Under the pieces are notes generated by a model. That model did not search any database, was not told the origin of the DNA, and saw nothing but the letters and a program-made list of their open reading frames with translations. From Inia geoffrensis (taxonomy: Eukaryota > Chordata > Mammalia > Artiodactyla > Iniidae): a DNA stretch of 64,000 bases. Where the stretch lies: the NCBI GenBank assembly GCA_036417435.1, contig CM070903.1:87875001-87939000 (forward strand). Direction: 5' to 3'. Shown piece by piece: positions 23,141 through 34,019 of the stretch; position 1 is the first letter of the stretch; the number at the start of each line of letters is the position of its first letter. Made by a program: the position numbers and the translations under genes.

Positions 23141-24427
23141 GTTGCATGGCTAATTTTTAAATTTTTAGTCACGTTGCTTCCAAATGATACATAGAAACAA
23201 TGTAACTCTAGCTCTTAAACAAACAAATACCAAAATTTAAATGGCTCAGCACATTGTAAGGTTATTCTATGTTCATCTAAGAGTGTAATGTGTATGTTCC
23301 TGTTTGGAAGGCCGTCTTCTTCTACAAGGAGATTCAAGGACTTAGGCTATTCCATTACGAATGTCCACTGTCCTCTCAGGTGTTTTCTTCTTAACAGCCT
23401 TGCCTGGAAGTGACTCACAGCACTTCTGCTCTCTTTCCTTTGATAAAAACTGTTTCTATAGCCCAACCCAAATGCAAGGCGTGAGTAGATTAACTAGCTG
23501 GGCAGCTGCTTCTCAACTATGACTCTCCACTAAGAAAGAGGGAGCACCAATTTTTATTAAATAGCTAGATGTTTCTACCACCAATTTGCAATAGAACTAG
23601 GCTGCAACCCCACACTTTGTTAGAAGGTAGCATTACTGTTAATAATGGACTCCAACCTCCAAAGTTGTTTATATCTGAGAGTCTAGGTTATGCAGCATTA
23701 ATTTCAGTTAAGGAAATAACATTGAAATTTTTTATAGTACTTCAGCTTCCCCTACTTTAGCAAACCAATAATTTGGAGGGGGGAAAAAAAGGTATTTATA
23801 GTAATAAAAAGTTAATTTATTTAAGAAATATGTACTGAACATATATATTGAGAATTAGGTGACCTAGAGCTAGAAATAATAAGAAATATAAAACCCCATC
23901 CATGTTCTTGACTTACTCTTAGAAAAGTGGGAAGAGTGTTTTGGGAGGAGAGGGGAGAATTTCTTTGCTATATTTATTCTTATAAACTTCTGAAAGAGAA
24001 ATATTTGACTCTCACTGGCTCCAAACTCTTACTAGCTCTACATAAACTTCCCTCAAATCTGGGTACAAGTTCCAAAGCAAATCTATGAATCTTGTAAAAA
24101 TTTGAAAAATGGTGTACATGGTCCTCTGTGTCAGATCCTTTATTTAGTATTATTTGATAATGCAACTTCTAAATGTCAAGGGTGTCCTGGTTGGGCCAAA
24201 GCTAAAAATTAGATGTGGTTGGTGGGTTGAGCTAGCTGAACTGCACTCTTGTTTTTATATTTCCATCAGCTGATGACTGACATAGGAAAATAAAGCATTT
24301 AAACAGTGTTTCCTGGAAGAGATGACCAGATGGAATTCAAATTGCCAAATCCATCAAAAGGAAAGAGGATTTGGGCGTGGTTTGCTCAAGTCAGGAATGG
24401 GTCTTGATGTCAATTATACCTCAATAA
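23141..24427. other. Unique DNA, nothing recognised
   Basis: No gene or clear repeat. A TTTATT-rich zone near 23800-23850 is simple AT-rich sequence. Confidence 0.4.
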
Positions 24428-24439
24428 ATTAATGAATGA

Positions 24440-24480
24440 AGAAAGTCAGGAAGGGAGGCAGGAAGGAAAGAAGGAAGGAC
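24440..24480. repeat. Short GGAA-rich simple repeat
   Basis: An imperfect ggaaggga/ggaaagaa run of about 40 bp. Confidence 0.6.
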
Positions 24481-24734
24481 CTAGCGGCTGGAGAGGAGCA
24501 GCGGTTCTGAGCTAGGCATGATGGTCAGTACTTGAACGTGACATTACTTACATTCCTGGGCAGCATGTGAACCCTGGGGAGAAGATGGGCTTGGCATGTA
24601 CCATCTCACTAAATAAGGTAACATGCTTCCCTGCTGTGGAACCCTTATAAATCAGCCTCCCTCACCTGGCCCCAAGTTTTACTACCCTGCTCCTACTGTT
24701 CTCTGCTGATGGATAAATGCTCTGCCCTGCCTAG

Positions 24735-24814
24735 GTACAGATCTCACCATCTGTGCCAAGTACCAGGGCTGCCTGGACAATGTTACAGTATACAAGTCAG
24801 CAGTTACTAGCAAG
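24735..24814 (+). other. Candidate 80-bp internal exon
   Basis: The block is preceded by a pyrimidine-rich tract ending ctgccctgcctag and followed by AAG|gtaagaaag, close to both splice consensus sequences. One frame, entered after two bases, is open throughout and gives a peptide containing CAKYQGC and DNVTVYKS. A second frame is also open. I do not recognise the peptide. No adjacent coding exon was seen within the window, so this could be a lone exon of a gene with large introns, a noncoding-RNA exon, or chance. Confidence 0.3.
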
Positions 24815-24949
24815 GTAAGAAAGTTCTTCCTTTTTTTGTACAATGTTCAGTTGCTAGAGAACTCCTGTAGCCTATTTACCAGTCTCCTGTTATTCCTTGG
24901 TATTGACAGAAACATTGTCTTTGAGATAGAATGTCAGCCACGCTAGATA

Positions 24950-25150
24950 TGGACTCAGACCAAGGTGGAAATCCCAGCTCCACCACCTGCTCCTTAAGTG
25001 ATCTTTATCTTTCTGAGCCTCGGTTTTCCCACCTTTAAATAGGCAAAACAGTAATACCTACCCTACTTCCATTAGAGTTTCTTTTCAGGATCAAGTGAGA
25101 TACTGTTTGTAAAAGTGGTACTGTGAAGCATAAAGTATTATACAAATTTG
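24950..25150 (+). repeat. MIR SINE remnant
   Basis: Clear plus-strand MIR: ggactcagaccaaggtggaa, tccaccacctgctcc, gagcctcggttttcccacc, ataggcaaaacagtaatacc, tcaagtgagatactg. One of the better preserved MIRs here. Confidence 0.85.
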
Positions 25151-26257
25151 AGTAAATTATTTTTTTAAACTATTGTCATTAATTTGTAAAGGAAAATAGG
25201 AAAAATTATTTACAAGAAAGAAAAGGCTCTTCTGAAATTCCCATTCTCCAGAGATATTAGTCAAATGTATTCCAGATGGCAATGTCCTTTTCTTTTCACT
25301 AAAAGCTTAGATTTCTGATACCTCTGGTGAGGAACAGAGAATGTAGAATTAAGAGAAAAGCATGACTGAAAGAGAAACCTTAGAGAAGTTCCTTGTGTGG
25401 GTATTTCTAAGTGAACAATATTATAGAGATGGTCCAACTAATATGAACTTTGAGAAAATGTTAAAGGATCCTTGAGCTGACAGGCAATACATTTTGATAC
25501 AGTGTCATAGGAAATAGCCACTTTTTAAATGAAATGATTTAGGAATCTATTTTCAATTTGAGGTGAACCCATAAGTCAAAGGGGCTCATCATAAATTATT
25601 AGAGCTTAGACTCTTGTTTGCAGCTGATATAGGAAATTGGAGACATTCTTCATGAACACTTCACAGTAAGATATAACTTCTTTTATGAATGATAGAATAT
25701 GAATAGCTGCATTACTGGCATGAACTTGGATGTCACCTTTGAATTTATAGATAATTTTAAGACAGAATATACATTTTGAAAAGTCTAATATTTAACTTAA
25801 AGACAAACTCTTGGAATAAAATTTTTTTAGTTTCAGCATTAATAGGGTAAATGGCATCCTAATGATTCAGTTGTTAATATGGATCACATTTTTGTCATTC
25901 TTGAGCCTGAACTTATTCCAGCTTAGCCCTTGTTTCTTTTGATATGAAAATATTGCCAAAGAGATTAAAGTGAGGGTTTTGATCCTAATGCAGTTCAATC
26001 CTAATCACGCAACCAGTTGAGAGAATATGAATTGGTGAACACTGGCCAACACCAAAGCCAGAAAAACATTTCAAAATAAATGTCCTACTGTTGGTGATCA
26101 TTAATATCACCTTGCCATGCACAGATTCACTCTTAAACCAGATTCTCTTTTCTCTGCAATTATTTTACTTTTTAAATTTCCCAGTGATCAAATCCATTTT
26201 TGACAGCTTGTTCCGCAATGTCATTTACATGATATTGCACATGGTTTAAAGTGATTT

Positions 26258-26260
<3 letters not shown>
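25151..26260. other. Unique AT-rich DNA
   Basis: No gene or assignable repeat. Confidence 0.4.

Positions 26261-26290
<30 letters not shown>
26261..26290. repeat. (CA)15 microsatellite
   Basis: Fifteen uninterrupted CA units, likely length-polymorphic. Confidence 0.97.
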
Positions 26291-26292
<2 letters not shown>

Positions 26293-26629
26293 AGAGATGA
26301 ATAATTTACAAAGAGCAACTAACTCTTCTTGAAAGTTACCAAACTTTTCTAGTGAGTTAAAGATAATTTAAAATATAGTGCACTAAACAGGAATGAAGGG
26401 GGTAAAGGAAGAAAGATGCAGAGTAATTTCAAATACAACAGCCCACTCCTCCACACATGCCACCAGTTTATCTTAAATTAGAAATTTACTAGAGTTTATT
26501 AAGACAAACAAGAAAATCTCATATCTTATTAAATTGTATAGCCTCCTAGAGAGTCCTCCATCTCCTTCCCCTTTCACCACCTTTCCACCACTAACATCTG
26601 ATCATATTCCCACTTCAAATCCAAATATG
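26291..26629. other. Unique AT-rich DNA
   Basis: Sequence between the CA microsatellite and an L2 fragment. No gene or repeat could be assigned. Confidence 0.4.
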
Positions 26630-27195
26630 AGATGGCTTCTGCTGCCTGCAGGTTGAAATCTCAACTACTCTGTGTGTTCAACTGGGTGTTCAAGGTCCTC
26701 CGTAGCAAGACATCTCCCAGCCTTTCTAGCCATATGCTCAGCGTGGATTCTAACATCAATAATACAGATTAGACTTAATAGAAATTATGACTTAATCAGA
26801 TTTAATTAGCTTAGATATGATTAGAAATAATATCTCTAAAGCAATCTTCATTATTCCTGGAAAATAGTAGGCATTTATAAATTATAACTGCTATTGTTGC
26901 TTTTGCTGTTAGTGTTATTATTGTCATTTACTATCTCTACCTGGGATGCCTGCTCAAGTCTTATCCTTTAAAACTCCCCAATTCTAAGGATCCTCTCTTC
27001 CTCCTTGCTTATAACTCATATCATTCTACTTTACAGCAGTGTTGATTTTTTTTTCTTTCATTGTCTATCTTTTCATCATGATAATGAACTTTTGGGTAAC
27101 AGGAACCATATTTCCACCTTAGGATTACAACTTCTAAAATAATATTATATAATGCAGCAAACACTCAGTAAATGTGTTTTTTGGATTGAAGGTAT
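26630..27195 (+). repeat. L2 LINE fragment, discontinuous
   Basis: ggtgttcaaggtcctccgta, ctacctgggatgcctgctc, tgggtaacaggaaccatatt and acactcagtaaatgtg follow the order of the L2 3' region. The middle (about 26755-26930) looks like inserted or unrelated AT-rich DNA. Confidence 0.6.
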
Positions 27196-27961
27196 GGCAT
27201 AGGGAAACCAGTATAAGTTATATAATATGTTCAAATAAATTGCAAATTCATTTTACAAAATATGACTATGATGACCAAATTACATATTGTTCCAAAAAGG
27301 GACACTTTGAGGGTAAGAGAGGATATTCTTGATCATTATATGGAGAGAGTAGGCACACACTAGAATGCAAGTTCATCACAAGTAGGAGAAAACTCCATGA
27401 AAACACAGGTGAATGCTGCAAAGATTATCCTAATTGTATTATCCCCTCCCTCTTTTCCATCGTGGAACCAACCCTGTTACAGAGAGAAGGTTGGGTATGA
27501 TTGAGTTTTTAAAATATAGAGGAGCACTAATGGAAGCAACTGAAGTATGTGTCACAGTTTGAAGGTCCTTGGAATTAGCCTGAGTTGACAAGATCACAGA
27601 GGACTTAAAATGAGCAGCCTTCTCTCATTACATACCTGGAATGAAGAGTATGAACAGAATGTCTTAAATTTGCCTGCCATGTTGAACAGGAATATAATGG
27701 GGGAGTGTCCCTGGGCAGAGAAGTGTGCTGCCTTCTAAGTATAAAACCACTGCCTGAGAAATTTCCTTTCTCATTCCAGAACTTCTCAGGCTGTCTGCAT
27801 GTAAGCTGTAGCCTTACAGCTCTGTGCATCTTTCGGTTTCCACACTCCTCTCTCCTTATCTGTTAATGCTGCGTGACTGTTTTAAAAAGGTTTTATTCTA
27901 CCCTCTGCCCATCCTTATTGAGCATGTTCTTGGGCCATCAGTGGTGCTGCCCACAGAATGT
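27196..27961. other. Unique DNA, no gene recognised
   Basis: A 74-codon minus-strand frame at 27605-27829 has no family resemblance. No repeat was assigned. Confidence 0.4.
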
Positions 27962-28415
27962 TGTTAAAAAACTTCAACTGAATAAATTTGAAGATTTAAT
28001 TGGCTTTATTCAGTGATTCATGAATTGGGCAGCATCCCATCTAGCAACAACAGGGGTGCTCCAAGGAGTTATATAAAATGGAAGGTTTTTATAGAAAGAA
28101 GGGTGGGGCAAGGAAGTCATTAGCAAAAGATAAGAAACAGTTCTTTTGGGCCAGGACATTGTCTTATTGGGAGGAAGGGACTGCATGGGTTTTATCATGC
28201 AGATTGCCTCTTCTTCCCCTGGTGGGCCAGGGGTGGGATAGAGAGGGTCCATGTGACAGATTACCTTACTGATGCTGACCAGAAAATTCCAGAATGGTTG
28301 ATTAAGATTACATTTCTGGTGAAGGTCGAAACTACAATTAGGTTAGGTGTTAAAACTAAGTTTGGTATCATGGGCTTTATTTAGCACAAGTGACACCATT
28401 TTGGACCTGTGTTTT
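27962..28415 (-). mobile_element. ERVL-like (MLT2-type) solo LTR, copy B
   Basis: Homologous to 3840-4260 and in the same orientation, but somewhat better preserved: gggcagcatcccatctagca, tggggcaaggaagtcattag, attccagaatggttgatta and agcacaagtgacacc. The polyadenylation signal (AATAAA from ggctttattcag) reads on the minus strand, about 45 bp from the ...TTTTTTAACA end. No viral coding sequence adjoins it. Frames of 64-80 codons inside are artefacts. Confidence 0.65.
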
Positions 28416-28734
28416 TTCTCTTTAATTGTATGAAGGATGGGCATTTTCCAAAGAGGGATGTGGTCCTCCCTGGTGGAGTTGGCCCTGCAGTGAATCAGAG
28501 AGTTGGCAGGGTCCACGGTGGACTTAGGAGGACTCTGATGATATAGGAAGCAATGCTTTCTGTCCAGTTCTCCCAGAGACTAGACCTCAATCAAGGAATT
28601 TAGCAGTGCCTTTTACACTTACTGGGTGAACATCTGATCCGTTGACCAATGTCCAGAACACAGAATGACCACAATATCACACTTGGTTCAATGAAAGGCT
28701 GTTACTATAGTGTGGGGGAAACTCTGAAATGAGA

Positions 28735-28930
28735 ACCAGGAGACCTAGAGCCTAGGATCTAATCTAGGCAGGGTCACCAGCCACCTGTGTGACTTTGAAA
28801 CAAGTCATATAACAACCCTGTGTCTTAAGTTATAAACAGACAGTAACATCATTGGATAATTTCTAAAATGTGGGTAGCTATGAGATCACCTGTAACACTG
28901 TAAGTCGCTTCAAATGTCTTGTCTTTTATT
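28735..28930 (+). repeat. MIR SINE remnant
   Basis: gcctaggatctaatctaggc, ccacctgtgtgactttgaaa, caagtcatataacaaccctg and then a degraded 3' part match MIR in plus orientation. Confidence 0.75.
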
Positions 28931-29282
28931 ATTAAGGTAGGCCACATTATTCCCTATACATTATACTACAAAGTCTTTAAGATATAATTGTTTCCTTTAA
29001 GTACTGTTTTGAGTGCAGTTAAGCTGTTTCATGATTGCAATTTTGGGCCACATTACTGCAAAACAAGTATTATTACTTAATGCAAAATGAGTCAGTAGAT
29101 TTTGCTTTTCAAATTAAGAAAATTAGCTTGAGATGATATGGCTTTTGACAGCAATAATGCTTGTAAGCCAAGCTGTCTAATTTGGGATGCAGATACACTC
29201 AACAATTCTGAAAAAACAGTACTTGTTTTGAAGCACTATGGTATCTTAATGTATCTAATTTCATTAATAGTTTGAGGGGAAA

Positions 29283-29430
29283 AATACCAGACTTTTGATC
29301 CAGTTCAACTCCGCCGGTCAGTTGCTCTGTGACCTCTGGTGAGTCACTTAACAACTCTGGATCTTAATTTTATTTGCAAATCACTTGGAGTAGATAATAT
29401 CTAAAGTCCTTTCTAGTTCTAAAACCCAGG
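29283..29430 (+). repeat. MIR SINE remnant
   Basis: gatccagttcaactccgcc, ttgctctgtgacctctggtg, gtcacttaacaactctgga and cctttctagttctaaaac match MIR in plus orientation. Confidence 0.8.
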
Positions 29431-30194
29431 CTATTTCACAACCATTACAATTTTAAAAGCAATTTTAAGTGTAAATATTTTTCCTTTTTATTAAAACTAA
29501 TAAATTCTTGGTTGGGATTAATTTACCCAGCACCAAGCAAATGATAGCCCAATGATGGTATTTACAAAATGAAGTTGTCAAAATGAAACAGCGACTTTTC
29601 AGAAGAGTATTAAAGTGCAGTTGACTTTGAAGTAACCTGCCTAGGCATGGCTCACAAATTCTACCCAAAGCAACATTCTTGAGACTGTTTGCTTAGTATG
29701 CAAATTAAAATCATCATTAAAAGATCAGTAGCCATGTGGTGACCTCTATGATTAATGATTTCCACGGCCAGAGGGAGAGATCTGAGTTAATTAGCCTGCC
29801 TGGTCTCTTACCCCCTTTGCCTCCTGGGACAGAGCGGAGTGCAGAGGTACTTCCTTCTGGGGAGAAGGAGGGCCTCTCAGTCTCAGACACCTAAGCTGAC
29901 CGTTGCAATCTCATCCATGGCATCACCTCATCCTTTTTAGCAGAAAGGAGGTCACTCCTTGAAAGACAAAGTAATAATGGCCCCAGTGAGAGAACCAGGG
30001 TATTAGATTACTATATTTGGTCTCTGATGGAAATCAAATTAATAAATTGTGGAAATAAAACTACTTAGCAAGAATTAAGAAAAATATAATGCAAATTCTA
30101 AAAATTGTTTAAAAGGACAAAGCCCAAACACTTTCCTTTCAGCATATTCCCCTCTCTGCTCTTGTCTCTTTGTTCCTACCTTTACAAGAGACAT
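29431..30194. other. Unique DNA, nothing recognised
   Basis: No gene or assignable repeat. A GC-richer patch near 29790-29890 has no exon signals I can support. Confidence 0.4.
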
Positions 30195-30310
30195 CTCAGT
30201 ATACTAGAAAAAGCAGTCTCTTGGCTTCCCCACTAACTTGTTTTATAATCTTGGCAAGTAAGTACCTCTCTGGGACTGTTTCTTTGTATTCAAAATGTTT
30301 CTAGCTTCAA
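30195..30310 (+). repeat. MIR fragment
   Basis: cttggcttccccactaactt, ataatcttggcaagtaagta and ctctgggactgtttctttgt match a diverged MIR core. Confidence 0.5.
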
Positions 30311-31034
30311 CAACTCTTAACTCAGTGACTTCATAACTCCTTTAATTTTACTTAAAAAAAAGGAAGACAAGAATATTCATGAAGTCTGAAGGTCAGAGAA
30401 GTTGAAGGTCAGAAATTGGTGAGGCAAAGAGGATTTAAGAAGACAAAGCAGAGATGACTGGGGATTTGAAGTCTCAGTCAAGTGGTCCCTGCCCAGGTCA
30501 GCAAGAACTAGAGTTGCTGGAAATGTCTGGGCTATTGCCTTTTCACCTGGACACTGTTGTTCCTACCCTAGACACTTGGACTGCTCAAAGAAGTCAGTTC
30601 TGGAAATTTTAATCCAGTTTCATATTATTCCAGTTATCTTCTTCTCCACTTCTGTTCTCTGATTGCTGAGCTCTGATGGCAAAAATCATGCAAGCACTCA
30701 GACTGACATCACCAAAAATCTGTGGTTTCAACCCCTCGTCAACCACTAAAAACCCCACTTCACTTTCTCTCTGTCATCCCTCCCTCTGAGCCAAAAATTT
30801 TTCTCGACCTCACAGAAAATAGTAGAATTTTTACTGGGACCTCTTCAATGTTCCCCTTACTATTAACTCTTTCCTCCTAGCATATAAACTTAGTTGTTTT
30901 CCTTTCTTATAAAGTAGTCCTACATTCTCTTGTGGTCACTTCTCTATTGAGTTCCCTCCTTTCATAGCCAAGCTCCTAAGAAAGGGCTTGTGGCTATTTC
31001 TTCACCTTCTATTTACTTTTCAGTCAGTTGCTCT
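30311..31034. other. Unique DNA, nothing recognised
   Basis: No gene or confidently assignable repeat. Confidence 0.4.
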
Positions 31035-31170
31035 CAGGGTTTGGATTCCCTCAGAAGCAGACTCTGGTTCAGGGGTTCAAGTGCAAGTAGATTACTTGGA
31101 AGGTGATCCCAGGAAACACATTAGGGGTGAAGGAAAGCAAGACAGGGAAGAGAAGGAAGCCAATACAGGG
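31035..31170 (+). repeat. Ancient repeat fragment shared with 52135-52245
   Basis: ggattccctcagaagcagac, acttggaaggtgatcccagg, aaggaaagcaagacaggga and gaaggaagccaata run parallel to the 5' part of 52135-52620. I recognise it as an old mammalian interspersed repeat but cannot name the family. Confidence 0.5.
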
Positions 31171-31324
31171 TATGGAATCAAACAATCACTTTTATGCTGA
31201 TAGTTCTCAAATCTCTATCTCCAAGTCACATCCCAAGTTCTAGATCCATGTTTATAAATCTACTAAATGCCCCTAACTGGAGATCTATGGCAATTCAAAT
31301 CCAACATCAAGAAATACTAGTGGC

Positions 31325-31535
31325 ATGTATTCAAGACCTGGCTCTCCTACTTAATACATATATAGCACTGAGCAAGTTATTTAGCCTGCATAATTCCCAG
31401 ATTACTCCTCTGTAAAAACAGGTAAAATAATAATGTATCAATAGTGTTTTGAAGAATAAATGAGGTCGTTTGTGTTAAGTACTAAGCAGTGCTGGGTTCA
31501 TAAGAAGTGATCAGTAATCATTTGCTTCCTTTATT
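31325..31535 (+). repeat. MIR SINE remnant
   Basis: caagacctggctctcctactt, actgagcaagttatttagcc, gattactcctctgtaaaaac and tgagg... near gtgttaagtactaagcagtg match MIR along most of its length in plus orientation. Confidence 0.8.
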
Positions 31536-31589
31536 AATGTAATAAGAACTTTCTCCACAAACTAATTTCTTATCGTGTATTCCCTCTAT

Positions 31590-31865
31590 GTTAATGGCAT
31601 TGCCAACTACCCACTTAAATCAGAAATTTTCGAATCATCCCAGAATCTTTTCTCACTCTCAACATCAGGCACCATATTCTGCCAATTCTACCTCCCACAT
31701 ATTTCTTAAATTTGTCATTTCCTCTTCATCCTTGTTCCTCTGCCTTAATGCCAGCCCTCAGCACTCTTGCTTAGATTAGAATTCCTTAGGGGATTCTTCC
31801 TGTTTACAATGCCTAACATAGTGTCTGACACAAAGTAATCATTTAATAAATGTTTGAATGAATAT
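31590..31865 (+). repeat. L2 LINE fragment
   Basis: The start (cgaatcatcccagaatctttt, caattctacctcccaca) and the terminal tgcctaacatagtgtctgac and tttaataaatgtttgaatga correspond to L2 in plus orientation. Confidence 0.6.
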
Positions 31866-32109
31866 CAAATTATCTCTAACATAATAAATGGTACCACATT
31901 CCTGAATGATACCTGGATGCCTAAGAGTCTTCCCTGATTCCACTTTACTCCTAATAGCACACATTTAATTCATGGTAGCCCTGTTGCCTCTACTTCCAAA
32001 ATATACCCAGAGTCCAAGCATTTCTCAGTATCTTCCCTGAATCAGTCCTAGTTTAAGAGCAGACTCATCTGTCTGCCCAGATTTTCCTCCTCTTGCCTTT
32101 CTGTATATC

Positions 32110-32597
32110 TGCCACATGGAAACTGGAATCTTCAAAGCATAAATTAGATCTTACCATGCCGCCACTTAATAACTTCCTATGGCTTCTCGATAAATTTTTA
32201 AATATCTACAGGGGCTCCAAAGTCCCCTACTGACTTCTCTTACTTTATCTCTTTCCATTTCTCTCTTGACTCACTGTATTTTGGCCACAGTGGCCTTTGT
32301 GCTGTACCTGGAACACACCAAACCTGCACCTTTTGCAAATGCTGTTTTCTGCTTGGACTAATCACTTATCCCTGGGTCTTCACACAGCTGTATCCTTCTC
32401 AACATTCAAGTCTCAGTTCCCCATACGTATTGTCTAACTTGTATCTTTACATCTTATTGTCTATCTCTCTAACCTTATTTCTAGAACATAAGCTACTTGA
32501 GGCAGAAATTTTATCTTATTTATCACTGTCTCCCAGGACCCAGAACAGTGTCTAGCATGTAGTAGAAGATCAATAAATATTTGTCAACAAATGTTTA
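32110..32597 (+). repeat. L2 LINE 3' fragment, long
   Basis: Nearly 490 bp in the L2 consensus order: tcttcaaagcataaattaga, tggccacagtggcctttgtg, aatgctgttttctgcttgga, taagctacttgaggcag, cagaacagtgtctagcatgt, gatcaataaatatttgtc. It lies just upstream of the intact L1 insertion. Confidence 0.8.
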
Positions 32598-32683
32598 TTA
32601 ATACATACTATGTTCAAAACCAGGCTCTGTAGGACACTAAAAGAAGTAAAAAGAAGTTAAAAGATATCAACAAGAACATTATC

Positions 32684-32696
32684 AAGAACAATAAGA
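32684..32696 (+). repeat. TSD, 5' copy, of ORF-intact L1
   Basis: aagaacaataaga, exactly repeated at 39187-39199 after the A tail. Confidence 0.9.
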
Positions 32697-34019
32697 GGAG
32701 AACAAAGAAGTGAAAGGGAAATCTCTCCCAGCAGCCTCAGAAGCCGCGGATTAAAGCTCCACAATCAGCTTGATGTACCCTGCTTCTGTGGAATACATGA
32801 ATAGATAGTGACTCATCCCAAATTGAGGTGGTGGACTTCATATGCAAGATTTATGATTTTTTCCCGTTTTTCCTCTTTTTGTGAAAGTGTATGTGTACGC
32901 TTCTCTTTGAGACCTTGTCTGTATAGCTTTGTTTCCACCATTTGTCCTAGGGTTCTATCCGTCCATTGTTTTTTTTTTCCTTTTTTTTCTTAATAATTAA
33001 TTTTAATAATTCTATTATACTTTACCTTCCCTCTTTCTTTCTTTCCTTCCCCCCTTTATACAACGAATCATCCCAAGTAGAGGAGGTGGTCTTTGAAAGC
33101 AAGATTTATGATTTTTTCCCCTTTACCTCTTTTCGTGAGGGTGTATGTGTAAGCTTCAGTGTAGGATTTTGTCTGTATAGCGTGGCTTTCAACATTTGTC
33201 CTAAGGTTATATCCATCCTTTTTCTTTTTTCTTTTTTTTTTCTTTTTTCCCCTAAATAATTATGTTTTAATTCAATAACTTTATTATACTTTACTTCATT
33301 CTATTTTACTGTATCTACTTTCTGTCCTTTTTCCTTCCTTCCTTCCTCCCTCCTCCTTTCCTTCCTTCTGGCCTTCTTTCCTTCTTCTTTCTTTCTTCCT
33401 TCCTTCCCTCCCTCCTTCCTCCCTTCCTTCCTTCCTTCCCTCCTTTCTTTCTTTCTTTCTATCTTCCTATTTCTACTAATTCTCTCTACTTTCTCTCCCT
33501 TTTAATCTGAGCTGTGTGGATGAAAGGTTCTTGCTGCTCCTGCCAGGAATCAGGACTCTGCCTCTGAGGGGGGAGAGCCAACATCAGGACACTGGTCCAC
33601 AAGAGATTTCCCAGCACCACATAATATCAAACGGCGAAAATCTCCCAGGGATCTCCACCTTAACACCAGCACCCAGCTTCACTCAACGGCCAGCAAGCTA
33701 CAGTGCTGGACAACCTATGCCAAACAACTAGCAAAACAGAAACACAACCCCACCCATTAACAGAGAGGCTGTCTAAAATCATAATAAGTCCAGAGACACC
33801 CCAAAACACACCACCAGACGTGGACCTGCCCACCAGAGAGACAAGATCCAGCCTCATCCACCAGAACACAAGCACTAGTCCCCTCCACCAGGGAGCATAC
33901 ACAACCCACTAGACCAACCTTAGCCACTGGAGACAGACATCAAAAACAACGGGAACTACGAACCTGCAGCCTGCTAAAAAAAAAAAAAGGGAGACCCCAA
34001 ACACAGTAAGATAAGCAAA
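32697..34019 (+). promoter_or_regulatory. Truncated L1 5'UTR with two tandem units
   Basis: Contains two related units whose common anchor gcaagatttatgatttttt occurs at 32844 and 33099 (255 bp apart). Each also has gtctgtatagc, then catttgtccta and a pyrimidine-rich end. A TTCC/TTTC microsatellite (about 33330-33470) closes the second. The remaining ~540 bp, rich in Cys/Pro/Thr-type frames, is the ORF1-proximal leader, with a 12-base A-run at 33977-33988. The distal CpG-rich promoter part is missing. Confidence 0.75.
33330..33470. repeat. TTCC/TTTC microsatellite in L1 5'UTR
   Basis: Polypyrimidine run, the counterpart of the 11350-11600 polypurine tract seen from the other strand. Confidence 0.9.

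Noticed and set aside
3840..28415. The two similar LTRs as the ends of one 24-kb provirus
   Set aside because: The distance is far too great, no retroviral coding lies between, unrelated L1/SINE/MIR material fills the interval, and the two copies differ too much for LTRs of a single insertion unless extremely old.
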